The position numbers and the translations under genes were made by a program. Under the pieces are notes generated by a model. It was not told the origin of the DNA, did not search any database, and saw only the letters and a program-made list of their open reading frames with translations. DNA of 39,802 bases from Desulfotruncus arcticus DSM 17038 (lineage in GTDB: Bacteria > Bacillota > Desulfotomaculia > Desulfotomaculales > Desulfallaceae). Location: assembly GCF_900113335.1 (NCBI RefSeq), contig NZ_FOOX01000026.1, positions 1 through 39,802 of the forward strand, in the 5' to 3' direction. The stretch's first letter is position 1. Every line of letters starts with the position of its first letter. Positions 24,872 to 31,636 of this stretch are shown here, piece by piece.

Positions 24872-24919
24872 GCTCCTGTGTCGTTGGGTCGGCGGCCAGG
24901 AGCATTTAAATTAATTTTT
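24872..24919 (+). repeat. CTGTGTCG hairpin element, copy 1
   Basis: GCTCCTG, a bulged T, GTCG, a nine-base loop, CGGC, CAGGAGC, then ATTTAAATTAATTTTT. It shares sequence and architecture with the element at 26316-26360 and lies about 35 bp after the end of the chemoreceptor-like gene, which is on the other strand. The following T-rich tail is on the plus strand. The rest of the gap between 24690 and 24955 shows nothing recognisable. Confidence 0.65.
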
Positions 24920-24955
24920 CTCGAAATTTTTGAAATTGTTCCAACGCTCCTACTT

Positions 24956-25789
24956 TTAGCTGTATAGTTTTTCAGCTAGTTCTATAAGTTCTTTTGACAT
25001 ATATAAAATTTCATTCACTGATGCGGAAATTTCTTCAATAGAGGCGGACTGCTCTTCGGATACAGCAGCAATTTGATATAGTTGATCACTTTGTTCATTA
25101 ACGGAATTAGCTACTAACGAAAGCGTGTCAGCAATTTCCTTTACTGAACCGGCAGTTCTATTGGCAAGCTTGCGTATTTCCTCTGCCACAACATTAAAGC
25201 CTCTACCCTGGTCCCCTGCTCTGGCAGCTTCAATGGCAGCATTTAATCCTAATAGGTGGGTTTGGCTGGCAATATCTTTAATAAAATTCAATACACTATC
25301 TGTTTTATTTACATTATCCTTAATGATATTAGCTTGTTCGGATAAATTGTTTACGGTAGCTGCCAGCTGTTGAGAGCCGGCTGATAGATTTGTAACTGTG
25401 CGACTTATAACTTCAAGAGAGCTTTCCAATTTATCTGATTCATCTTTTAAAGTATCATGGAGCAACGTTGGCTCAAAAACACCAAGCGTTCCTATTACTT
25501 CGCCACTTGGAATAATAATTGGTGCAATCATCGCCATGTAAGGTACTCCATATTGTGATTTTTCCAATGGCACTTTTGCCGTAACTCTTTTACTGCTTTG
25601 TATTACCTGATGGGTTATGGTGCCAGTTTTAATCGGATCACCGGCCTTTGCTTGATGATCAAGCTTGATACCAGGTTCATAATAAAAATATTTTTCACGG
25701 TCACTTAAAGCAACTGCTGCTTTATCGCCGAGAAGAGTCTTTATTGCTTTAGCCATAATTACAAGTTCTTCCCAGTTATTTTCAGACAT
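24956..25789 (-). CDS. Soluble methyl-accepting chemotaxis-like protein
   Basis: A 277-residue cytoplasmic receptor with no membrane segment. Residues 1-110 form a small sensor region with a pattern like a GAF/PAS-type domain (PIIIPSGEVIGTLGVFEPT). Residues 120-277 are a coiled-coil signalling domain whose hairpin tip reads LGLNAAIEAARAGDQGRGFN, the conserved CheA/CheW contact region, followed by VVAEEIRKLA. It is shorter than membrane receptors, so it probably senses an internal cue. The ATG at 25789 has GGGAG about eight bases upstream. An upstream GTG (25798) is less well placed. It stands alone; no che genes are in the window. Confidence 0.9.
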   Translation of the reverse strand: MSENNWEELVIMAKAIKTLLGDKAAVALSDREKYFYYEPGIKLDHQAKAGDPIKTGTITHQVIQSSKRVTAKVPLEKSQYGVPYMAMIAPIIIPSGEVIGTLGVFEPTLLHDTLKDESDKLESSLEVISRTVTNLSAGSQQLAATVNNLSEQANIIKDNVNKTDSVLNFIKDIASQTHLLGLNAAIEAARAGDQGRGFNVVAEEIRKLANRTAGSVKEIADTLSLVANSVNEQSDQLYQIAAVSEEQSASIEEISASVNEILYMSKELIELAEKLYS

Positions 25790-26066
25790 TTTTGTCACTC
25801 CCGTTCAAAAGAATGATGCATACGCTTACTTTAATTATTTAACAAATAATTAATCTTTCCTCTACATTTAATAAAAAATTTCTAATAATGTAAGATAATT
25901 TGTCGAATAATCCATTCAAACAACTACTGCTCTGCGTTTAATCCAATGCTTTGCCCCGCCATTGCCCAAACTGAGCTTTGACTTGTTTTCTACTTTCTGG
26001 TACTACATAAAAAAATATATTTTAAGCATAATAGCTAGTGTTGTGTTTAGGAAGGAGGTGAACATA

Positions 26067-26219
26067 TTGCCCAACATCAAGTGCAGCGTTACAGAATGTA
26101 GCTATAATAAAAACGTACAATGCGATGCCCCTATGATTCAAGTTGCCAGGGATGGCAATCTCAATCATGCTCAAAATTCGGACAACACCAAATGTGATAC
26201 CTTTAAACCGAAAAGCTAG
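26067..26219 (+). CDS. DUF1540 domain mini-protein
   Basis: A 50-residue protein from a TTG start (GGAAGGAGGTG six bases before it). It has the DUF1540 pattern: IKCSVTECSYNKNVQCDAPM then a last cysteine in TKCDTFKPK. Five cysteines in a short chain suggest metal binding. The family is widespread in clostridia, sometimes duplicated, and of unknown function; links to spores have been suggested but are not proven here. The stretch 25799-26066 upstream is AT-rich and contains a CATAATA (26027-26033) that could be a sporulation-type -10 element. That is inference. Confidence 0.85.
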   Translation: MPNIKCSVTECSYNKNVQCDAPMIQVARDGNLNHAQNSDNTKCDTFKPKS

Positions 26220-26223
26220 CCAC

Positions 26224-26251
26224 AAGGCCAACCTTCTGACGGGTTGGCCTT
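26224..26251 (+). other. 10-bp inverted repeat after the DUF1540 gene
   Basis: AAGGCCAACC, seven-base loop with an extra G, GGTTGGCCTT. It lies just after the DUF1540 stop codon. No T-run follows on the plus strand, so it may be an RNA stabiliser or a weak terminator. Confidence 0.5.
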
Positions 26252-26315
26252 GACTCAAAACGTTCGCGCTTGTATAACTACATGATTAACTAAAAACCAT
26301 CTTTACAGTAACTCC

Positions 26316-26360
26316 CCCCTGTGTCGCTTACTGATGCGACCAGGGGCATTTATTTTTTAA
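26316..26360 (+). repeat. CTGTGTCG hairpin element, copy 2
   Basis: CCCCTG (26316-26321), a bulged T, GTCGC, loop TTACTGAT, GCGAC, CAGGGG (26341-26346), then CATTTATTTTTTAATT. With the T-rich tail it can serve as terminator for the DUF1540 transcript. It matches the copy at 24872 in sequence and in the bulged T. Confidence 0.7.
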
Positions 26361-26518
26361 TTGCTTTCCGAGATTACACTTTTGATTTAGCTCCATAATT
26401 TTCCTATAGGACAATTTTATTAATGATCATTTTAAGGGCATAATAAAAAGGCGTAATATGCGAATATAAACATTCACTTTTTATAAAAAAGTAATTACTT
26501 ATATGGAGGAACTACAAA

Positions 26519-27061
26519 ATGAAGATCATGGACCTTAAAGATAGATTTGCAAGGATATTGGCGGCTGGAATTATTGCATCTATAACCTTATTAGGTTTAA
26601 ATTTGTTTTCCCATTATGTACTTAAACTATCTGAACGGCGTTTCATAAATTATTCATCACTAATGATTTTTGGAAGAAAGTCCGGCAGTTTTGCTGAAGA
26701 TTTACTTAGTTCTATCGCTCAAATTGGTTTTGCTGCAGGTATATTTATAATTTTTAGTCATTTATTTCTAAAAAAAGAAAAGCAAAATTTTTTGTTAAGG
26801 GGATTATTTATAGGTTTTGGAAGTTGGTTTATAATTATGTCATTAGCTTATATCATAGGAATTCACAAAATATTAACTATAAGCTTAGGTTCCGCTGTTT
26901 CCTTTATGGTCACCTCTTCTATTTGGGGAATTACAGGAGCTTGGGTTTTACGAGCATTAGACGAAAAATACGTCAATAATAGGGAACCTCAATTGGAGGT
27001 TAAAAAGCAAAGAATTTCCAGGCTCCCCGAGCCTTCCTATAAGTTAAAGCCTAAAAAATAA
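26519..27061 (+). CDS. Hypothetical four-helix membrane protein
   Basis: I do not recognise this 180-residue protein. It has four likely membrane helices at about residues 11-33, 63-85, 92-116 and 120-146, with a short basic first segment (MKIMDLKDRFAR). The C-terminal tail of about 35 residues is charged and very basic (ending KPKK) and probably cytoplasmic. GGAGG lies nine bases before the ATG, so it looks like a genuine gene. It is AT-rich and flanked by the DUF1540 and GerPA/PF-like genes, which makes a role around sporulation possible but unproven. Confidence 0.75.
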   Translation: MKIMDLKDRFARILAAGIIASITLLGLNLFSHYVLKLSERRFINYSSLMIFGRKSGSFAEDLLSSIAQIGFAAGIFIIFSHLFLKKEKQNFLLRGLFIGFGSWFIIMSLAYIIGIHKILTISLGSAVSFMVTSSIWGITGAWVLRALDEKYVNNREPQLEVKKQRISRLPEPSYKLKPKK

Positions 27062-27306
27062 AGCCATAAAAATCTATTTAACCCTATTATTTATAGCTGG
27101 TTACCATATTACTGCCTTAGTTTAACATAACAGAAAAATAAACCTTATTTTTTAAAAGGACGTTTTTTTCACAAACCCTGATATCCGATCATAAAATGTT
27201 AGAAGTTTAATAAAGACATCTCTATAATAAATCTAAGCAGTTTTAGCAAAAAAACAAGAAATTAAGATCAACAGAAATAATTGCTATTGAGATGGGAGGT
27301 TATCCG

Positions 27307-27531
27307 TTGCCTTTACCTGTTCCAATAATTAATATTGGATATATTAAAGTAAACGTAGTGCATTCTGCAGCTATGATTAACATTGGAATAAATCTCCCTA
27401 TGAAAACCAGTAGTCAACATAAAACTAACCGCGCTGCCGGGGATAATTATGGCGACAACAATTTGGTATCCAATAAAGAAGTTAGTCTGGTAGATAACGA
27501 TTTGGAAGATTTTCAGGTAAAAAATATTTGA
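27307..27531 (+). CDS. GerPA/GerPF-like spore germination protein, copy 1
   Basis: A 74-residue protein starting at TTG (GGGAGG seven bases upstream), reading MPLPVPIINIGYIKVNVVHS. A hydrophobic beta-rich first half is followed by a Ser/Asn/Gly-rich segment with AGDNYGDNN and an acidic tail. This order matches the small GerPA/GerPF-type proteins, which in Bacillus spores allow germinants to pass the coat. Identity to any one gerP gene cannot be claimed. A longer frame from ATG 27292 would consume the ribosome binding site. It is 42 bp upstream of a paralogue. The gap 27062-27291 upstream shows no clear element. Confidence 0.65.
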   Translation: MPLPVPIINIGYIKVNVVHSAAMINIGINLPMKTSSQHKTNRAAGDNYGDNNLVSNKEVSLVDNDLEDFQVKNI

Positions 27532-27573
27532 TTTTGTTAAAGAAAAGAGTATCGATATAAAGGAGGAAAAACT

Positions 27574-27804
27574 TTGGTGCCGTTTCCAATTATCAACTTT
27601 GGAGCTCTCAAAGTTAATCAGGTATCTTCAGCCGGTATGGTGAATATGGGACCTATTAACATACCAATAGGTTCTAATAGCCAAAACAAAACAAACAGAA
27701 CGGGAGACAATTATGGCGATATATCCTTGTTAAATTATATTGGTTCTAATATAATTGATACTGATCTGCTGGATCAGCTGATAGAGGCTGTTAATATTCC
27801 TTAA
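27574..27804 (+). CDS. GerPA/GerPF-like spore germination protein, copy 2
   Basis: A 76-residue protein from TTG 27574 (AAAGGAGG about eight bases upstream), or from the following GTG. Sequence MVPFPIINFGALKVNQVSSA, then a segment with SNSQNKTNRTGDNYGD and a C-terminal IDTDLLDQ. It is clearly related to the preceding gene (shared INxGxxKVN, NKTNR and GDNYGD blocks) and looks like a tandem duplicate that has diverged, especially at the C-terminus. The family assignment is as for copy 1. No terminator with a plus-strand T-run follows directly. Confidence 0.65.
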   Translation: MVPFPIINFGALKVNQVSSAGMVNMGPINIPIGSNSQNKTNRTGDNYGDISLLNYIGSNIIDTDLLDQLIEAVNIP

Positions 27805-27812
27805 CAGCATTA

Positions 27813-27882
27813 TAAAAAAACCGCTAAAAAGGCGGTATCAAAGGAGATATGTTATTGCACCCACCAGCGGCAGCCGGTGGGT
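27813..27882 (-). terminator. Two hairpins with a minus-strand terminator between the gerP-like pair and tRNA-Val
   Basis: The minus strand carries ACCCACCGGC...GCTGGTGGGT (27859-27882, nine pairs), then ACCGC / GCGGT (27820-27836) followed by seven T. The latter is a proper minus-strand terminator. The only gene upstream on this strand is the tRNA, which has its own hairpin at 27923-27946, so this could be a back-up terminator or the end of a small RNA. Confidence 0.55.
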
Positions 27883-27922
27883 TTAAAAGTATATATACTC
27901 GCAATAATTTTGCTTATAACAA

Positions 27923-27946
27923 AGGCCTCCCCTTATCGGAAGGCCT
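27923..27946 (-). terminator. Hairpin after tRNA-Val
   Basis: Minus strand AGGCCTTCC, loop, paired with GGAGGCCT (nine pairs with one G-T), followed by TTTGTTATAA. It starts ten bases past the CCA end. Confidence 0.6.
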
Positions 27947-27955
27947 CGCTATTAC

Positions 27956-28030
27956 TGGTGGGCGGGATAAGAATTGAACTTACGACCTCTTGCGTGTCAA
28001 GCAAGCGTTCTCCCACTGAACTACCCGCCC
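27956..28030 (-). tRNA. tRNA-Val (anticodon GAC)
   Basis: Cloverleaf on the minus strand: acceptor GGGCGGG/CCCGCCC, D-stem GTTC/GAAC, anticodon stem CTTGC/GCAAG with loop TTGACAC (anticodon GAC, reading GTC/GTT), variable loop AGGTC, T-arm with loop TTCAATT, discriminator A and encoded CCA. Length 75 nt. The T-stem is unusually AU-rich with one G-U pair but intact. Confidence 0.96.
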
Positions 28031-28158
28031 TCAACTGTGCAACATTAATTATGCCTTAACCAGGCTAAAAAGTCAAGTGGGAATAATCGCATGAGATGTA
28101 TGTTTCCTAATTGAACTTTATCCCCCAAAATCGTAAACAGTGGTTTTATATGCCGGAA

Positions 28159-29346
28159 TTATTCAGACATCCTGTAAAGCAAACGGTTTAAAAATGCTTT
28201 TGGTTCAACCTCTTTAGATGCAACCAAGGGCACTTTGGTCAGCTTATATCCGTTTATCGAAAAGTATGCACTACCGAGTACCTGGCCTTGACGAACAGGT
28301 GCCGTGGGCATTGGGTCTAATGTTATTTTAACTTTAATATTTTTTAACTGATCCCCGGCTACATTAACTCTCACCGGATCTGCTACGGTGACAGTTACCT
28401 TGCTTTCAATACCGTTTTGCACCGCTACTTCCCCCAGTTTTTTACCCGCGGGGAAAATAACCACTGGCTTAACCTGTTCGAAGCCATATTCCAGCAATTT
28501 GACCGCTTCCCGGTAACGATTGCCCGCATGCAGAACAACAGCAATAAATTGCTTATCCCCCTTGGTGGCAGATGCTATAAGGCAATTCCCCGCCCTTGCC
28601 GTGCTGCCCGTTTTGACCCCGTTTATTCCTTTAACCTCTTCTGTGAACAGCAATCGGTTGGTATTTCTTACTTCCCTCTCCTTTTCAGGACTAGCCCACT
28701 TAACAATCGTTTCCCTGGTTGATACCAATTCCCTAATTCGTGGTTTTTGTAAAGCATAACGGGCTATTAGTGCAAGATCATAAGCCGTTGAATAATGTTT
28801 GGGATCGTAATAACCATTTGTATTAGCATATTTTGTATCCAACGCCCCAATTAACAAAGCTTTCCTGTTCATTTGATATAAAAAAGCATCGTGACTGCCG
28901 CCAACATGTTCGGCAATAGCAACTGTCGAATCATTTGCCGAGGTGATCAGAGCCGCTTTTAACAGGTTATCCAAAGTAATTTTATCTCCTTTATCCAACC
29001 CTATAGTGGACCCCACCGAAACCGAAGCAGCCCGCCGGGTTATTTCAACAACGTTATCAAGATTGCCATTTTCCACTGCAACAATAGCTGTCATTAATTT
29101 AGTCAAACTTGCGGGAGACCGCCTCTTATCTGCGTCTTTGGCATAATAAACCTGACCTGTCTCCCCATCTATCAGTATGGCGGCCCTGGCGTTTATATTT
29201 AAGTCTTCCGCTAGTGCTGAAGAAGTATTAAGGCAACCGGCGGCTATAAATATAACAACAGCGAATAATAAACGAAAATAATATGCTAACAATATTATCA
29301 CCATCCAGGCATTTTTTTCCTCATACTTTATTAGGATTTTTAACAT
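28159..29346 (-). CDS. D-alanyl-D-alanine carboxypeptidase (DacF/PBP5 type)
   Basis: Serine-type low-molecular-weight penicillin-binding protein that trims the terminal D-Ala of peptidoglycan stem peptides. Active-site motifs: SLTK (Ser80, Lys83), SAN (136-138) and KTGS (Lys245). The 395-residue reading has a hydrophobic signal segment at about 15-38 and a probable signal peptidase site after SSALA. The C-terminal domain after about residue 295 is the beta-rich PBP5 C-terminal domain, ending in a possible amphipathic helix (FLNRLLYRMS). The start is uncertain: neither ATG 29346 nor ATG 29304 has a good ribosome binding site. Divergent from pdaB. Whether it is vegetative (DacA) or spore-specific (DacF/DacB) cannot be decided. 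Confidence 0.9.
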   Translation of the reverse strand: MLKILIKYEEKNAWMVIILLAYYFRLLFAVVIFIAAGCLNTSSALAEDLNINARAAILIDGETGQVYYAKDADKRRSPASLTKLMTAIVAVENGNLDNVVEITRRAASVSVGSTIGLDKGDKITLDNLLKAALITSANDSTVAIAEHVGGSHDAFLYQMNRKALLIGALDTKYANTNGYYDPKHYSTAYDLALIARYALQKPRIRELVSTRETIVKWASPEKEREVRNTNRLLFTEEVKGINGVKTGSTARAGNCLIASATKGDKQFIAVVLHAGNRYREAVKLLEYGFEQVKPVVIFPAGKKLGEVAVQNGIESKVTVTVADPVRVNVAGDQLKNIKVKITLDPMPTAPVRQGQVLGSAYFSINGYKLTKVPLVASKEVEPKAFLNRLLYRMSE

Positions 29347-29406
29347 ACCAAACCAATGTTGGAAATATTATTTAACTAGCTTTGATAAAAGAGGTGATGA
29401 TTTGTT

Positions 29407-30159
29407 ATGCGCGTATTTCTACTGGATTATAAAAAAATTAAAAGAAATTTTTTACTGGGCGCGCTGTTGCTTACTACCGTGATACTGTTTTTTGTTATCA
29501 TACAGCAAAAAGCAGTTAATGTAGACACTGACCCCAAACCACACGCTATTTACAAGGTAGCGACTAAAAAACCTGTTGTAGCCTTAACTTTTGACATAAG
29601 CTGGGGGACCAAAGTCCCCGGCCCGGTTTTAGACATTTTAAAAGAGAAACAAGTTAAATCGACATTTTTTCTTAGCGGACCCTGGGTAAAACAACATCCT
29701 GAATTCCCTAAAAGGATTGCCGCAGAAGGACATGAGCTAGCAAGCCACGGCAATGAACATGTTAACTACAGTGAACACGATCAGGAATGGATTAAAACAG
29801 ATATTTTAGCCGCCCAGGAATCAATAAAAGAAGTAACCGGCGTAACCCCCAATTTGATCCGCACCCCCAATGGCGATTGGAACGATAACGTGTTAAAAGT
29901 AATAACAGGTATGAATTACAAAGTAATCCAATGGAGCGACGACTCCCTGGACTGGAAAAAGGATCGCTCTGTAAAACAAATAATTGACCGGGTACTGCAA
30001 AAAGTCCACCCTGGAGCAATTATTCTGATGCATGCCAGCGATACTTGTGACCGTACGCCGGAGGCACTGCCGGCAGTTATAGACGGATTGCGTCAACAGG
30101 GCTATAATCTGGTCACAGTCTCCGAGTTGCTGGATTATGGCCCGGGCGTAATTGACTAA
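29407..30159 (+). CDS. pdaB: Polysaccharide deacetylase-family sporulation protein PdaB
   Basis: NodB-fold protein of 250 residues with one N-terminal membrane anchor (about 14-33). It has the PdaB hallmark VVALTFDISWGTKVPGPVLD in place of the usual TFDDG. TFFLSGPWVKQHPEF follows, then the SHGNEHVNY metal-site histidines, and LIRTPNGDWN and LMHASDT towards the C-terminus. In B. subtilis PdaB is needed to keep spores stable after release. The single Asp where classical deacetylases have two is the family norm, so activity is not evident. GAGGTG lies about twelve bases before the ATG. It is closed by a strong two-way terminator. Confidence 0.92.
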   Translation: MRVFLLDYKKIKRNFLLGALLLTTVILFFVIIQQKAVNVDTDPKPHAIYKVATKKPVVALTFDISWGTKVPGPVLDILKEKQVKSTFFLSGPWVKQHPEFPKRIAAEGHELASHGNEHVNYSEHDQEWIKTDILAAQESIKEVTGVTPNLIRTPNGDWNDNVLKVITGMNYKVIQWSDDSLDWKKDRSVKQIIDRVLQKVHPGAIILMHASDTCDRTPEALPAVIDGLRQQGYNLVTVSELLDYGPGVID

Positions 30160-30183
30160 AGTTATTATTAGCAAAAATCAATA

Positions 30184-30227
30184 AAAAAACCGCGCGCTAA
30201 ATCAGTTCCTTTAGCGCGCGGTTTTTA
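30184..30227. terminator. Bidirectional terminator, GCGCGC hairpin element copy 2
   Basis: AAAAACCGCGCGCTAAA and its exact inverse TTTAGCGCGCGGTTTTT flank the loop TCAGTTCC, giving at least 17 pairs. The A-run and T-run allow termination in both directions, between pdaB and the convergent SEC-C gene. The left arm and loop are shared with 18997-19034. Confidence 0.95.
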
Positions 30228-30245
30228 ATACTTTAGCACGGGGGT

Positions 30246-31601
30246 CTACCCTTTTAGTTGGAGCGTCTTGCAAATACTTCTGTAGTTGGCCGATATTGTA
30301 GAAGCCGACACATTATACATAAGCGCCAGCTCATTTTGACTAACCGACTCATCACCAAGCAACCTGGCAACTGCATATATAATCGCTGCCGCCCACGCTC
30401 CCGGTTTTCTAAATGCCGGCCTTGCGGCTTTACTGTATTGCTGCCACATCTCTAGGGCATTGTTTACTTGCTGCGCATGGTACCCCATTTTTTTCAAGCC
30501 ATCCCGAATCAGTTCAGCTACTCCGGCATAATCGGCGGCAGAGCTTTCATCCTGTGCGCCCTTAGTCATCCTGTTTCCAACCTCAGCCGGCAATTTAAGC
30601 TTTTTGCGCAGCCTTGTAAGATCATAATAAGGCTCACCCTTCTGTGCCCTGGCCTTTTCAATTTTACCCAGTTCCTTTATCAGCGTTTGCAGTTTTTCCC
30701 GTCCTTCTTTGGTTTTAGATGCTTCCATAGGAGTCTTGCCCTGCAAAACATCCATTGGCTCGTTAACCCAACGGTCGTAGAAATAATCCAAAAAAATATT
30801 TGTTACCTGCTGGGCCATACCGTCCATATGCCCTTTGTTTGCAGCTGATGTTTTTTTGTTTGTCTCTTCATCGAAAGATGAAAAATTCCAAATCGTTTCT
30901 AATTCTACTACCAGGCTATTTAGAACATGAGCTCTGTCAGCGAGATACTGGTCCCAATCTCCACGTTTCTTATACTTACTCCAATACAAGTCTGCATCCT
31001 GCTTTACCCTGCTTAACAAATAACTTTTGCATTCCAGAGGCAAAACCATACCGCCTGTGGAAAATTCATAATCGTTCCCCACCGGCAATACTCTCATTAG
31101 CATAATATGCCCCTCTTCAAGTTCCTTGGCCGCGTTTTTGTCGGTGACTTTAACCTGCCGTCCACGAATTAAATCCTCTATCACCAGCACAGATTGTCTT
31201 TCTATTCTAACCACCTGATAAAAAGAACTTTTGGTTTTCTTCCAGCTTTCGAGCAATTCTCTTTCTTCACTGGCTAAATTGTCGGCAAGGCTGAAATATT
31301 CCAAAATGGTTTGATTTTGAATTTTGTAATCGAATATAAACCATTCAAAAAACCTTTCCAGCATTAAATCGTCTTCTTCATCTACCAATTCTGGATCAAA
31401 GGTATCGAAAAATAATTCCCTGGCGATTTCAACATCATTTGTAAAAATATCGTTATCCGCAAATTCAGCCAGTTTCCTTCGGAGATGCCGTCCAGCACGC
31501 CGCCAGCGGTATTCATTCAAATCAATAACTTTTCTGCTGGGCCCGCAACACGCATCGGCACTTTTTCCACTACCGCAGGAACATTTTTTGTTCGACATCA
31601 T
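30246..31601 (-). CDS. SEC-C zinc-motif protein with a C-terminal HTH/cyclin-like region, unknown function
   Basis: A 451-residue cytoplasmic protein. It begins with a SEC-C metal motif (CSCGSGKSADACCG, residues about 6-19), as in the SecA C-terminus. The middle (about 50-330) is charged and helical with no clear domain; DVLQGKTPMEASKTKEGREK matches a motif often found with SEC-C domains. The last 60 residues, KPGAWAAAIIYAVARLL then VSQNELALMYNVSASTISAN and YRSICKTLQL, look like a helix-turn-helix within a TFIIB/cyclin-like repeat. This suggests DNA or RNA-polymerase contact, but it is inference. GGAGG lies five bases before the ATG at 31601; a second ATG follows. It lies 35 bp behind ctpA on the same strand, probably one operon. 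Confidence 0.8.
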   Translation of the reverse strand: MMSNKKCSCGSGKSADACCGPSRKVIDLNEYRWRRAGRHLRRKLAEFADNDIFTNDVEIARELFFDTFDPELVDEEDDLMLERFFEWFIFDYKIQNQTILEYFSLADNLASEERELLESWKKTKSSFYQVVRIERQSVLVIEDLIRGRQVKVTDKNAAKELEEGHIMLMRVLPVGNDYEFSTGGMVLPLECKSYLLSRVKQDADLYWSKYKKRGDWDQYLADRAHVLNSLVVELETIWNFSSFDEETNKKTSAANKGHMDGMAQQVTNIFLDYFYDRWVNEPMDVLQGKTPMEASKTKEGREKLQTLIKELGKIEKARAQKGEPYYDLTRLRKKLKLPAEVGNRMTKGAQDESSAADYAGVAELIRDGLKKMGYHAQQVNNALEMWQQYSKAARPAFRKPGAWAAAIIYAVARLLGDESVSQNELALMYNVSASTISANYRSICKTLQLKG

Positions 31602-31636
31602 GAGCACCTCCTTTTTATAAAACAACCCGTTCGAAA

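Noticed and set aside
27849..27975. Small plus-strand frame starting at ATG 27849 with an upstream AAAGGAG
   Set aside because: It runs through two hairpins into the antisense of tRNA-Val, the ATG is too close to the ribosome binding site, and the peptide has no recognisable features.
23700..28030. Genomic island integrated at tRNA-Val
   Set aside because: No integrase is present and I found no second copy of the tRNA 3' end in the AT-rich region, so an attachment site is not supported.
29570..29620. Missing second Asp in the PdaB deacetylase motif
   Set aside because: FDISWG in place of FDDG is the standard PdaB signature, not a mutation.
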